Both the position numbers and the translations under genes were made by a program. Below are positions 23,260 to 35,300 of a stretch of DNA of 64,000 nt, in pieces. Every line of letters begins with the position of its first letter. Position 1 is the first letter of the stretch. The notes below the pieces were generated by a model. It had not been told where the DNA came from, did no database searches, and saw nothing but the letters and a program-made list of their open reading frames with translations. Origin of the DNA: Girardinichthys multiradiatus (lineage: Eukaryota; Chordata; Actinopteri; Cyprinodontiformes; Goodeidae). The stretch spans positions 15,620,005 to 15,684,004 of the forward strand of contig NC_061804.1 of the NCBI RefSeq assembly GCF_021462225.1. The letters run 5' to 3'.

Positions 23260-24338
23260 CACTACCAGTCAAACGTTTTGGCACACCTTTGTTATGTAAT
23301 GCTTTTACCTTATTTTTTATTACTTTCTACATTGCAGATACATGCAGTGATGACATAAAAATTATGTAGAACTATGTAGCAAACAAAAATTGTGAAATAT
23401 TCAAAGCAGGTTTTATATTTTAGATTCTTCAGAATTGCCCAGTTTTTCTTTGATGACTGCTTTGCGCACTCTTGGTATTCTCTCGTTGAGCTTTATGAGT
23501 GTCAAGAATCTGGGGGTTTGCGTTCTTGTGTGTGTCAGTCGGCTTGGAGTTCCTAGGTTCTCCTCTGGAGGGCGCATTACTAACTGTGTGAGGGGGACCT
23601 TTGGAGGCCTGATTGCACACTCCTTAGTTTTATGGAGGAGAATATGAGAAGCTGGTTGCCAGTCCTTCGACGCTTGACTCTTAACCTATAGTGGTAACCC
23701 AAGCCTTCTGAGCCTCCTTGTGTTTCCTATGTGTCTGCTTAGTCTCACATTCTCCTCTCGTTTGTTCCTTGTTAAAGGTTTCCCTGTGCTGATTTCAGGC
23801 ACACACTGGAGTGTTCCTGGATCTCAAGCCACAAGCCATCTACATCCTAACAAGAACTTCTTCACAATCTCCCCCTACAGCTGGCAACCTTAAGGCTCCT
23901 CATTACCCTCATCTCTGTGCAACCTGTCAAGCCAAGACCCTCTGACTGCTTCTGTCTCATCGCCATCCTTATTCACACTTGGACCTCTCCCCAGATTCCG
24001 CTCATTCCCTCCTGGTATCATCATCTTCATCTACCAGTAAGCCTCCTTCATTAAGTTCCTGATCTTGCAAGCCCCCGCTCACATCTTGTCTCCTCAGTGA
24101 CGCTGCAGTATCATGACCCAAAGACATTCCTGGTAAAGATCAAGATCTCTCTAACCATTCTCATCATTGTGTTCAATAAACATTTTAAATCTTTCCTGTC
24201 CCCTGAGAGTGTTCGTGCACGTTGGTCAGACAATTAAACAAAACCATGACAATGAGGTAGTCACCTGAAACAGTTTCCCAACATTATTTAGACAAACTAT
24301 TTAATTTGAAGGTGTGTTCAGACTTTTCACTGGTAGTT
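23260..24338. mobile_element. Tc1-type miniature element, split by an LTR
   Basis: Imperfect terminal inverted repeats CACTACCAGTCAAACG...TGGCACACC and its complement at ~24312-24338, each bordered by TA (23258-23259 and 24339-24340). The internal text (ACTGCTTTGCGCACTCTTGG...GAGCTTTATGAG | GTAGTCACCTGAAACAG) matches the Tc1 terminal region seen at 42655-42750. Without the inserted LTR the element is only ~320 bp, so it is non-autonomous. Confidence 0.8.
23500..24251 (+). mobile_element. Solo LTR inside the Tc1 miniature element
   Basis: A 752-bp block with TGTCAAG...CCATGACA ends, flanked by a perfect 5-bp duplication ATGAG (23495-23499 and 24252-24256). AATAAA at 24175-24180 gives plus orientation. 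No internal coding remains. Likely Gypsy or ERV type; family not identified. Confidence 0.85.
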
Positions 24339-24340
24339 TA

Positions 24341-26318
24341 CATTTTACAGTTTACCTTGAAATAATTAAATATTTAAAATTTTAACTTTACACTTTAGGA
24401 TATTCAGGTTAAAATTTTTACAATTGTAGAAACACCAAAAGCCCATGTACAGAAATGCCCCACACTCTTAACCTGTGGCCTCTTCCATAACCATCAACTG
24501 GTGTCCTGACCCCCAGTCAAGCATTTGCCACAACACTCTGGACACAGGAAAAAATATGTGAGTAATAACAGCTTAACAAGAACCTTTTTTACACTTTTAC
24601 CTCTAGAATTTCACACAAACATTTGCTTAAATTTTAACAAACAATAGACCTTATTTGCTCCGAGTTAACTCTTCACAGGCAACTCCTACACTTTTAAAGA
24701 GGAGCAGCAGTGCAGGGCCTAAAACAAAAGGTTGCATTCTAAATGATAAAATTCCCAAAAAATATAAAAAACATATATTTAAACATCTTGTGTGCAAATG
24801 GTTATGGATGTGCAAATCTATGCTCAAAGTCATTAGTGCTTTAAAAAGTGCAAGTTAAAAAAGCATAAGCATGCTCATAAAGTGCTGTAGACGTTACCAA
24901 GATAAAACAAAAAAGTGCTAAAAACAAAGATCTCATTACAAAGACTTAATATGTTTGAAGGATAAAAAAATTGAAATTTCCACTGGTGTCCTTTGTGTGG
25001 TCCTTTCATGTGGACATGAAATTGGATTTTTTAGAAAGAAAGTGATCTCAGACACAGCACCAAGGATTCTTTAAACTGGTTTTAGAGAAACAAAATACGG
25101 AACGGTCCAAAGAGGACCCCCAAACCTTCAAAATTTTAATACAGTTTAAAGAAGGAATCAACATCACACCTGAACAATGCATTGAACCAATTTATTGATA
25201 AAGGACATGTCTTTGTCATCAAAGGAATTTCTACTAAGTATTGTTTAAATTTCAAGAGGCACATTCAATACTTATTACCTGTTTTTTCTTTTGATTTCTT
25301 TTGATTTATTTGCATGTGTGAATTACTCGGGTTGCTACCAACATGTTTGTGATATTAGTAGCTTAATAAGACATACATTTACTTAGGAAAAATATTGCTT
25401 ATTACATTTTTTCCCACTTCCTTGAAAATCCCTTACGGAGCCTCTGACAAAATCAAACACTATTTTAAAGTTTGCTGCCTCGCTTTAAACTAAAACATGG
25501 GCTTATTTTCACAGAAAAAGTATTATTTCTCAACAAAAAATACTTCTGTTTAATTTATTAAAAGATGAAAAAATATGTGACTTCATAAATAGGTCAAAAG
25601 ACAAATATGATATAGTGCAGCTGTCTCCTGAACAATATTTCCACAGACTCAGTTTTTCCACTTCCTAGGCATTTCAAATTAATATGCTTGCATGCATTCA
25701 CTTAGTATTATTTTTATTATTTATTTTAAAATAAATAATAATAATAAATATGTTAACCTTGCTAACTTTTTTAAATTACTCTCAAACATCAGAGTGTCAG
25801 TCAATAGTGCAGCTGGAATCTGGCATCCTTACGCATTTTGTTTGCCTCATAAGCAAAGTACCTCTGAACAACACTTTTGTGTTTGCCTTGTCAGCTAAAG
25901 AGAGTTGCACAGGTTCTCCTCTGGACATGCTTCCATATTAGCAGAGTAAAAAAAAAAAAAAGGCAGCTCAATGTTTTATTCTCAGCTATGAATATTCAGG
26001 TGAGCCACTCTGCTGGTAATAGAGGAGCTGATTGTGTTATTGCAGCGCTACTCACTAAACAACAGGCGACACCTTGGGTAGGCGAAAATTGATCAGATTA
26101 TAATGATTTTGATACATATGAGTATCTTTGAATAATACACTTTTTTTAGCATTAGTTATATGTAAATATCGATAATTCTAACAACCCCAGATGTGTAGTG
26201 ACCTGTAAATCACTTTGGGTGGTAGCTGACAACCCTCCCTTACCTGTTTCCGGGCACTACATTCACATATAAATGTTGTTTCTAAGACAGAAATTCAGCT
26301 ATTTGGAAAATGATGATA
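24341..26318. other. No recognised gene or repeat
   Basis: AT-rich spacer. A perfect AT palindrome lies near 25712-25746. Short frames (24655-24858, 25692-26092) lack any recognisable domain. Confidence 0.45.
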
Positions 26319-26320
26319 TA

Positions 26321-26445
26321 CAGTGGGGAGAACAAGTATTTGATACAATGCCGATTTTGCAGGTTTTCCCACTTGCAAATTATGTAGAAGTCTTTAATTG
26401 TTGTCATGGGTACTCTTCAACTGTGAATGACGAAATCTAAAACGA
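26321..26445 (+). repeat. Tc1-like left terminus, orphan
   Basis: Begins CAGTGGGGAGAACAAG right after TA (26319-26320), a fish Tc1-like terminal repeat, and continues through GATTTTGCAGGTTTTCCCAC to about 26445. No matching right end follows. Confidence 0.7.
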
Positions 26446-26595
26446 TAATGAACATGGTTGGTCCAAGCACAGACCTTTGGGGTACACCAAAGGGACAGTG
26501 AAGTAAAAGATTTGAGTTTGACTAAATCAGAACAGCCAGATATATAAATAAAATATTTCCAGGGGTGTTCTGGATAATCTGATGGAAGCTAATCT

Positions 26596-27419
26596 GTGAA
26601 ACAATTGAAAATATGTCTTATATTCTAGGTTCTTCAAAGTAGCCACCTTTTGCTTTGGTTACTGCTCCGCACACTCTTGGCATTCTGTTGATGAGCTTCA
26701 AGAGGTATTCACCTGAAATGGTTTTCACTTCACAGGTGTGCCCTGTCAGGTTTAATAAGTGTGATTTCAAGCCTTATAAATGGGGTTGGGACCATCAGTT
26801 GTGTTGTGCAGGAGGTGGATACAGTACACAGCTGATAGTCCTACTGTCTTTGTGCGGCGCAGAAGAGGTGAACGGATGGACTCTACATAACTGGTTCCCA
26901 CCGTGTAGCATGGAGGAGGAGGTGTGATGGTGTGGGGGTGCTTTGCTGGTGACACTGTTGGGGATTTATTCAAAATTGAAGGCATACTGAACCAGCATGG
27001 CTACAACAGCGTCTTGCAGTGGCATGCTATTCCATCCGGTTGGCATTTAGTTGGACCATCATTTATTTTTCAACAGGACAATGACCCCAAACACATCTCC
27101 AGGCTGTGTAAGGGCTATTTGACCAAGGAGGAGAGTGATGGGGTGCTGCGCGAGATGACCTGGCCTCCACAGTCACCGGACCTGAACCCAATCGAGATGG
27201 TTTGGGGTGAGCTAGACCACAGAATGAAGGCAAAAGGGCCAACAATATAATTCCACATGTGTTAATTCATAGTTTTGATTCAATTCAATTCAGTTTTATT
27301 TATATAGCGCCAATTCACAACACACGATGCCTTCAGTGTGAAGCTACAATATTCATAGTCATGAAAATAAAGAAAACTCTTTGATTGAGGAGGTGTGTCC
27401 AAACTTTTGGTCTGTACTG
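26596..27419 (+). mobile_element. Tc1-like element with two internal deletions
   Basis: Same family as 42476-46866. The left end is truncated; the right inverted end GGTCTGTACTG is followed by TA (27420-27421). The 5' untranslated part runs to ~26849, then jumps directly into the middle of the transposase (RRRRG), losing the DNA-binding domains and the first catalytic Asp. The frame 26924-27250 retains WGCFAGDTVGDLF, the second Asp motif FQQDNDPKH and [16 protein letters not shown] second deletion then removes the C-terminus. Confidence 0.85.
27280..27325 (-). repeat. 46-bp insertion of the AATTC-tail repeat
   Basis: Interrupts the right end of the Tc1-like element between GTTTTGAT and GATGCCTTC, with GAT duplicated. 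The inserted bases (CAATTCAATTCAG...TATATAGCGCC...) match the first part of the dispersed repeat at 63404-64000. Confidence 0.7.
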
Positions 27420-27421
27420 TA

Positions 27422-28550
27422 TATATATATTTTTGTCTCCCAAACAACAATATTATATAGGTAAAAAAAGAATGTCCAAAACTATTTTGTACACTCTGAC
27501 TCTGGCTCAGCATTTACAGCTCAATAAGGTTAAATTGGTCAAACTTTAAAGTGCTTGCTCCCTGTCTGAATCCTGTCTACTCCCACATATAACGGTCTGA
27601 AATACATGGTCCTAAAATAAGAATATTTTTAAAATACTTTAGATCTTCACTTGTACTGTCCAAAGCCATTAGCTCACTGTGACATGAGGAAATGAGCTCA
27701 TGCATTCTCAGTGAAGTAATCCTTATCTAAGTTTCTGAAATTTCTCCTTGAAGGAAGTGAAAGATCGAGAAGAAGAAAGAGAAAGACAAAGTGTGAAATA
27801 AGTCCCTTAGAGGATCATTAAAATCTGAAAACCCTTGACGAACGAGTCCTTTCAGTCCTTTGCATCATGACAAATGTTCTGAATATAGAGTTGTGAGTGA
27901 AGTTCATTGTTCCATTCTAAGTAATCAATCTAAAATTGTGTTGTGTCTCATAGTTCATCAGGCTTCAGCCAGCCTTTGAGTTTAATGTATTGCTTCATAT
28001 GTTTTATGGATAAAATGGTAATTAGCTATAGTAAAGGCATAAAACTGGCTGAACACTTTTCACCTATAACTTTCAATTTTAATTGTATTTGTCATAATAT
28101 TTTTTTTAAAGATACAATTCTTTCTTTAGAATGTGCACAGTGCAGAATAACCACACTCTTATCTTTCAGGTACTGAAGTTGTCAGGGACATGGATCTACA
28201 TAGTATACTGTGGGGATCTGCCAAGCTCACACTGGGATTTAGATCATGATGTTTTTAAATCAGTCTGACTAAGCTCAACTACTGATACTGTCTGTATTTT
28301 TTCTGTCTGTTGCACAACCAGCTTGCTATGAATCCGCAAATTATTTGGTCAGTTGTTAGGGATCATAAGTTATTTTTGTTTGCAAGGCTTGCAAAAATAA
28401 TATTGTGCTGTATTTCTGATTTAATACGGCATACTTTTTTACTCTTTACAATAAAGTTTACTGCCTTCTGTCATAGGACCTGTTGTCTTTAGCTATATCC
28501 AGAAAGTTCCCAGTGAAGGATTTAGAGTTGCATAAAGCGCAGTTGAAAAT
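27422..28550. other. No recognised gene or repeat
   Basis: A short AT run adjoins the Tc1 end; the rest is AT-rich spacer without coding signal. Confidence 0.45.
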
Positions 28551-28668
28551 CCATCCATTGTCTATACGAGATTATACCTGTTGGGGGGTTAGGGGGAGTT
28601 TATGCCTATCTGCGGCGGTCATTGGGCGAAAGTCAGGGTACACCTGGGCAGGTCACAGCTGAAACGCT
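28551..28668 (-). repeat. SINE fragment
   Basis: CATCCATTGTCTATACGAG...GGGTACACCTGGGCAGGTC corresponds to the tail-side half of the SINE at 49538-49911. The tRNA-like head is absent. Confidence 0.6.
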
Positions 28669-28765
28669 AATACATTTCAAACAAAGCCCAGAGTTTATTT
28701 AGAAGAAAAACTGCTTTTTTTCTAAGTTCTGTTGGCACACAATTAACTGAAACTGCACTGACATA

Positions 28766-30396
28766 CAGTGCCTTGCGAAAGTATTCGGCCCCCTTGAACT
28801 TTTCAACGTTTTGCCACATTTCAGGCTTCAAACATAAAGATATAAAATTATATTTTTTTTGTGAAGAATCAACAACAAGTGGGATACAATTGTGAAGTGG
28901 AATGAAATTTATTGGATGTGTCAAACTTTTTTAACAAATAAAAAACTGCAAAGTGGGGCATGCAATATTATTCGGCCCCTTTACTTTCAGTGCAGCAAAC
29001 TTACTCCAGAAGTTCAGTGAGGATCTCTGAATGATCTAATGTTGTCCCAAATGACTGATGATGATAAATACAATCCACCTGTGTGTAATCAAGTCTCCGT
29101 ATAAATACACCTGCTCTGTGATAGTCTCAGGGTTCTGTTCAAAGTTCAGAGAGCATCATGAACACCAAGGAACACACCAGGCAGGCCCGAGATACTGTTG
29201 TGGAGACGTTTAAAGCCGGATTTGGATACAAAAAGATTTCCCAAGCTTTAAACGTCCCAAGGAGCACTGTGCAAGCAATCATATTGAAATGGAAGGAGTA
29301 TCAGACCACTGCAAATCTACCAAGACCCGGCCGTCCCTCTAAAATTTCATCTCGAACAAGGAGAAGACTGATCAGAGATGCAGCTGAGAGGCCCATGATC
29401 ACTCTGGATGAACTGCAGAGATCTACAGCTGAGGTGGGAGAGTCTGTCCATAGGACAACAATCAGTCGTACACTGCACAAATCTGGCCTTTATGGAAGAG
29501 TGGCAAGAAGAAAGCCATTTCTCAAAGATATCCATGAAAAGTCTCATTTAAAGTTTGCCACAAGCCACCTGGGAAACACACCAAACATGTGGAAGAAAGT
29601 GCTCTGGTCAGGTGAAACCAAAATCGAACTGTTTGGCCACAATTCAAAACAATATGTTTGGCATAAAAGCAACACAACTCATCACCCTGAACACACCATC
29701 CCCACTGTCAAACATGGTGGTGGCAGCATCATGGTTTGGGCCTGCTTTTCATCAGCAGTGACACGGAAGATGGTCAAAATTGATGGGAAGATGGATGAGG
29801 CCAAATACAGGACCATTCTGGAAGAAAACCTGTTGGAGTCTGCAAGAGACCTGAGACTGGGATGGAGATTTATCTTCCAACAAGACAATGATCCAAAAGA
29901 TTAAGCCAAATCTACAATGGAATGGTTCACAAATAAACGTATCCAGGTGTTGGAATGGCCAAGTCAAAGTCCAGACCTGAATCCAATCGAGAATCTGTGG
30001 AAAGAGCTGAAGACTGCTGTTCACAAACGCTCTCCATCCAACCTCACTGAGCTCGAGCTGTTTTGCAAGGAAGAATGGGCAAGAACTTCAGTCTCTCAAT
30101 GTGCAAAACTGATAGAGACATACCCCAAGTGACTTGCAGCTGTAATTGCAGCAAAGGGTGGCGCTACAAAGTATTAACGCAAGGGCACCGAATAATATTG
30201 CACGCCCCACTTTTCAGTTTTTTATTTGTTAAACAAGTTTGACACATCCAATAAATTTCATTCCGATTCACGATTGTGTCCCACTTGTTGTTGATTCTTC
30301 ACAAAAAATTTGAATTTTATATCTTTATGTTTGAAGCCTGAAATGTGGCAAGAGGTTTAAAAGTTCAAGGGGGCCAAATACTTTCGCAAGGCACTG
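28766..30396 (+). mobile_element. Tc1-like transposon, near full length, inactive
   Basis: A 1.63-kb element with inverted ends CAGTGCCTTGCGAAAG...CTTTCGCAAGGCACTG, bordered by TA at 28764-28765 and 30397-30398. A longer inner inverted repeat (GTGGGATACAATTGTGAAG region and its complement at ~30260-30290) resembles the IR/DR layout of this group. One transposase gene, given separately. Confidence 0.92.
29158..30177 (+). pseudogene. Tc1-like transposase, two stops and lost catalytic Asp
   Basis: Encodes the cut-and-paste DDE transposase that would bind the inverted ends and move the element. One frame of 339 codons is continuous except for TAA at 29902-29904 and TGA at 30130-30132. Residues 1-110 form the paired-like helix-turn-helix region (YKKISQALNVPRSTV) with the GRPSK linker. 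The first catalytic motif reads WSGETK: Gly at codon 152 (29611-29613) stands where these enzymes have Asp. The second motif FQQDNDPK is present just before the first stop, and [11 protein letters not shown] with the catalytic Glu follows it. The second stop fits CGA to TGA decay. ATG at 29158 follows a typical short leader and starts MNTKEHTRQ as expected. Confidence 0.92.
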
Positions 30397-30552
30397 TATA
30401 TCAAAACTCACATTATTAACTAACTCTGTTTGGCTAGATGGGGTTCATTTTCTTCCTCAAACTGAAAAGGTTTTTTGTTTAAAATTGTATTTTGGATTGT
30501 GGTGGCAACTTGACAACTTAGCTAAAATGCGAAGCTCTAAATTCTGAATCAC

Positions 30553-31478
30553 AAGTATAGAATCAGAATCAGAATCAGCTTTATTGCCAAGTTCATACAT
30601 ACAAACAAGGAATTTGCCTCCGGTACACTTTGCTCTTTTGTTCTGTTTTTGCATTACAGAATATACAAATTTACAATTTACATTGTACAATATACACATA
30701 TCTAATAGAAAAGGTGCATTTGCAACATCTGTTTGCTGTTGTTCTGTACTCTATTGAATGTTCATCAGAGAAACAGCCTGGGGGAAGAAACTGTCTTTGT
30801 GGCGGCTGGTTTTAGTGAACAGTGCTCTGTATCGGTGGCCTGAAGGTAAAACTCTAAACAGTTTATGTGCAGGGTGTGTGGGGTCTGCAGAGATTTTGGC
30901 AGCTCTTTTCTTGACCCTAGACCTGTATAAGTCCTGGATGGAGAGAAGGTCAGCTATGATTATTCTCTCTGCAGACCTGATTATTCGTTGCAGTCTGGAC
31001 CTGTCCTGTTTTGTGGATGAGCCTAACCACACTGAGATGGATGAAGACAGGACAGACTGAATGATCGCAGTGTAGAAGATGACCATCAGCTCCTGTGGAA
31101 GGTTAAACTTCTTGAGTTGCCTCAGGAAGTACAGTCTCTGCTGGTCCTTCTTTCGAACAGTGTCTATGTGCGAAGACCATCTCAGGTCCTCAGAGATGGT
31201 GGTTCCTAAGAACCTGAAGTGGTCCACGGCCGATACAGTGTTGTTGAGGATGGTGAGGGGGGTGTATGGGGGTGGTGTTCTCCGAAGGTCCACCACCATT
31301 TCCACAGTCTTGAGTGGGTTCAGTTCAAGGTAGTTCTGACCGCACCAGTGTACCAGCCGATCCACCTGCTGTCTGTATGCAGACTCATCACCGTCCTGGA
31401 TCAGTCCAATGACAGTGGTGTCGTCTGCAAACTTAAGGAGTTTGACGGACGAGTCCGATGAGGTGCAGTCATGAGATG
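30553..31478 (-). mobile_element. L2-like LINE, 5'-truncated
   Basis: The minus frame ending at 30751 encodes the end of a LINE reverse transcriptase. It includes KFADD (complement of ~31420-31434), WCGQNYLELN, TVEMVVDLRRTP, FRFLGTTISEDLRWS and the terminal PSGHRYRALF region, stopping after SLMNIQ. Downstream in sense comes the 3' untranslated region and the tail (GATTCT)n at ~30557-30580, typical of fish L2-type elements. It is truncated at the 5' side near 31478. The open part of ~230 codons has no internal stop, so this copy is far less decayed than 10427-11258. Confidence 0.85.
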
Positions 31479-32944
31479 TGGATCATCCAGAGGTTTGTCA
31501 CAGTAGAGCTGCTGCTCCAAACCAGCTAACGTGTTTTAGACATTGATCCCTTTGAAGGTTTATCTTACCCTGATGCCTCCACAGCCCAGACAGATTTATT
31601 TTACTGAAGCTAAAATCGTTCTGCATCTGATCAGAATTGTTCCTGGGCCACTCCTTATTCTGGTTAGATTTCACTGAAAGGGTTATCATATCAAAGACAT
31701 AAAATGATAGATTCGGACAAATTAAAAAGATCGACACGCAGAATTTTAGATGAGAAAATGATCTCCGACATCACTGCCTCTTCCACTCAGGTTCTTTTTG
31801 GTGTTCTGCACATATCTTTTAATTTACAGCATGCATCCTCATAGGATCTTGGTTTACATTTAGCAAAGGATGGCATTTACAAAAGTAATCAATGTTTTTA
31901 TGTATCATTACAAAAAACCATGGGCAATGTCTCCATCTATTTAAGGAAACCAATTACATAAGATTAGATTCCACTTAGAGGCTACACCCTCCCCACCATA
32001 AAGTGACTTAATTAATGGTAAAGTACTGATGTTATGTGTTGGTGTCAGCTATAATCATTATGATTTCCAAATGTTGACACATTTTTTTTTTTACGTGTCA
32101 GCTCATTATTATGTCACTACAGCATTTGCACTTTAAAGTACTGACCACCATCAACACTGCCTTTGATGGTGCTTTAGCAGGAAAATAAAAGCCATTTTCC
32201 CACACATTTAGTACTACATAAACAACTTTTTTATTGCTTTGTCATGCATTCATCAGCTAGTGGAACAGTTATAAAAGGCTAATAAAGAGTGTACATTTTA
32301 TGGTGACTTGCAAGGTTGCAAGAGGGACGAGAATGTCCTTGAAGTGCGTGAGCTGCATCAAGAAAATCTACGCTTCATTATATTCAATAAAGTCTGCGGT
32401 CATTTATTCTTTAATTACAAGACAACCCTAAAGATGCTTGCCACTAAAAACATTTGTTATTATGCATGTTGACTCAAGAAATTTCAGTGTCAAAAGATGC
32501 ATTGCACAGTCATGAAATATTGAGAATGACCCTTGAGGAAAGGATCTCAAACTTGCTCTCTCAGAAAGATCAAAAATCAGATGACACACCAGCGCACATC
32601 CAAAGCAGCTGCATATCCTCTTGATCCTCTTTTCTCACGCTGCAACAACCCGTTTCATCAGTTGAGTATAACCGGTAGGGTTGTTTAACAATTAAACGAA
32701 TGCTCGCAACAAAATGGTGACAAAGCATCTGCACAAACTAACTTATTTTTTACTTGTAAATGTATATAGGACTATGTCAATATGTCAAATGTGAAACCTT
32801 TAATGCTGATATACATTTTAAAGTATTGTGGTATCTGCCTCAAAAATATCATCTGATGAAGGAATTCTTAAACAGTGTGCTGAAATTAACTTGCATGTCA
32901 TTGATTTACTTTCATGAACCGAAGACAATTGTTGATATAATTAC
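31479..32944. other. No recognised gene or repeat
   Basis: AT-rich spacer, no coding signal that I can support. Confidence 0.45.
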
Positions 32945-33265
32945 TAAACTCAATTTTGGTGGTGGCACTATGATGCACTGGGGCTTATTCGCTGCTTCAG
33001 AACCTGGACAATTTGCCCTAACTGATAAAAACATTAATTCTGCTCTCCACCAGAAAATCCTGAAGAAAATGTCTGGCCATCAGTTTAAGCCTTTAAGGTT
33101 ACCGCACCTGGGTGGTGCACCAGGACAATGATCCAAGGCATACCAATACACCACCTCTGGATGCCTCAAAAAAAGAAAACAGTTAAAAAACTAAACTAAG
33201 TAAAGGTTTTGGAGTGGTCTAGTCAAAGTCCAGACTTAAATCCAAATGGGATGGTGTCATAGATT
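32945..33265 (+). pseudogene. Tc1-like transposase remnant
   Basis: The frame 32760-33131 contains NFGGGTMMHWGLFAASEPGQF, matching the GGGSIMVWGCFSA segment of Tc1-like enzymes. In other frames follow CACCAGGACAATGATCCAA (second Asp motif) and GAGTGGTCTAGTCAAAGTCC (the SQSPDLNP motif). Heavily frameshifted. Confidence 0.7.
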
Positions 33266-34507
33266 GTGTTTTAAATGCACTTGTAAAAATAATTGGAGTG
33301 GGTTGCTTTTTGTTAGCAATTTCATGCTAAAAAGAAATGTGAAAATGTATTTTAAACAGGACAGCATACAAAGATCTGCATGTGCGAAAGTTAAATGTAA
33401 ATGGATCTATAAGTCAAAATAATCATTTTTAAAAAGTCTCTGTGGCTGATATAAATAGGCACCATAAATGCAAAATAATAAGCACAACAATATCAAAACG
33501 ATGAAAAAAGCAAAAACAAAATACATAATATGATAAAACATGTTGGGATCTAGCCATGGATTACTCTGGTACAAACTTTTCTGGAACTTTCATAATAAAT
33601 TGCATTTCACTGACTTCCAGCAACTGAGGAAAGGGGGGTAGCAGACTTCTGAATAAGAACACCCCCTCTCCAACAAGCCGATCTCTTTCCACTGCTCCTC
33701 TGCGGGACCAGGATAGGGGAGGCCCAGCGCGCTGATGTCTCTTTGCTGGCAAAAAGACATGACTCTTCAACTGGATCCAAAAGTGTCATAAGATTACGCA
33801 ATCATATGCACAAGTTAAGTATGAGTGAATAACTGTTTGTGTACCCAGTATTCATTCATAAAAACGGGAATTAAAGTACACGCCTGGATTGACTTTCTCT
33901 CTGAGGCCTGCAGAAGAAAACGGTGCCCCAGAGAAGTCCCTGCAGAGACGCTGTCTCTACAAGCCGACTGAAGCGGTTTTCCTTGCCTGAGAGGAAGACA
34001 AACGAGTAGCCACATTACGGCAGTTAATGTCCAGTGTGGTCAGCGGACAGAACGAGCCGTCTTCCAGCCAGAGCTACGGAGGTTAGCTGGAAGCTAACCC
34101 TTTGTTCACAGAGCTCTCTTCAAACTTCATCGTCACCTGGACAACGTTTCTCACCATGGTTCATGAGGTTAAGTGTTTGATTTAGATTGAAATGATCTAA
34201 ACGTTTTTCATTTTATGAAGTTTGGTTTTGTTTGTGTTGAACTCTGCTATCTTAGTGCTAGCAGACTTTCTGCAGCACATGTGCTCAGGTTGTGTTCTTT
34301 GTGTGTTTTTAAAGTTAAGACACACTTTATTAAAGGGTGATTTTAAACAGAAGATTGATCATAATGCCACCTCCGCTTATGCATTTTAACCCTTTTATTA
34401 ACGGTATTTTTAAAGGTGTGTGTTTGATTCTGGTGCTAAGCTAGCAGCTTCTTTGTTAGCTCAACTGCTAACCGCTAAGGACATGTGCTTGATGCTAAAT
34501 AATATTT
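33266..34507. other. No recognised gene
   Basis: Contains a GC-richer stretch (~33600-34150) with a short hairpin GGTTAGCT/AGCTAACC at 34081-34099. Frames 33561-33801 and 33815-34015 show no domain. Confidence 0.4.
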
Positions 34508-34665
34508 ACCCTGTTGGACCACTTGTTTGCTGAATATTGGACCATCGGCACATTGTTGGACGTCGCTATGCCTTTCCAGCGGCATCGGCCATTTTGTACC
34601 CAGGACTGTCCGCTCCTACATATCCCATCGAGCACTACGACTGATATGACGGGGCATCCCAAGTC

Positions 34666-34688
34666 TGACGTCACAAGACGCTATATAG
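34666..34688 (+). promoter_or_regulatory. CRE-like site plus TATA box in family A LTR
   Basis: Perfect palindrome TGACGTCA (34666-34673), the cAMP-response-element consensus bound by CREB/ATF proteins, followed 8 bases later by TATATAG (34682-34688). Copy 3 has TGACGTCA at 51532-51539 followed by CAATATAGG, and copy 1 has the CpG-decayed TGATGTCA next to CAATATAAGG. Conservation in all three supports a real U3 promoter. Confidence 0.6.
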
Positions 34689-35300
34689 GGGGGGCCTCCA
34701 TTTTGAACACTCGCCTTCAGCTGGAGACCGGGTCCGGTTACCAACATCTGAAGCATCACCTGGAGAAGAGTCCCGAATGGATCTCATTTATTCTCTCTCG
34801 TTGGCCAACGAACAATTCATAACGGAGGTTTCTGGACTAAGAAGGCCAGAAATTTCACTTTGCTGATCGAAGACGTAACACGAACACGTAACTAAAAACA
34901 CGGAGTTTTGAGGAGACGAACCGCCACCGTGTTTTATCCAAGTCGACTTTGATGGTCAGATCATATTTTTCCCTTTCGCCAAGGAGGCCAGAGGACGAAG
35001 ATTGACCGCTTTTCCTGAAGTTAACTGTGGACGCACAGTAACTTCCAACTTTCCCCATTCTCTCTCACCTCCGCTCAGAAGAAAGCTGACAACAAGTAAT
35101 ACCTATCCTTTATTTTTATTTCTTTCTTAGAAGCCTGGGCAGGGTAGGAGGTTTAAGTGCGATGAGATTCGCTATTTCATCTAATGTCTTTTGAATGATA
35201 TGTGCATGTAACCTTGTTATTGAAATTTTGATGTTCCGTGTTGGACATCTGGAAGCCGCTGTGCTACCCATCTTTGTGTGTGCTTTGCGGGGTTATTTAC

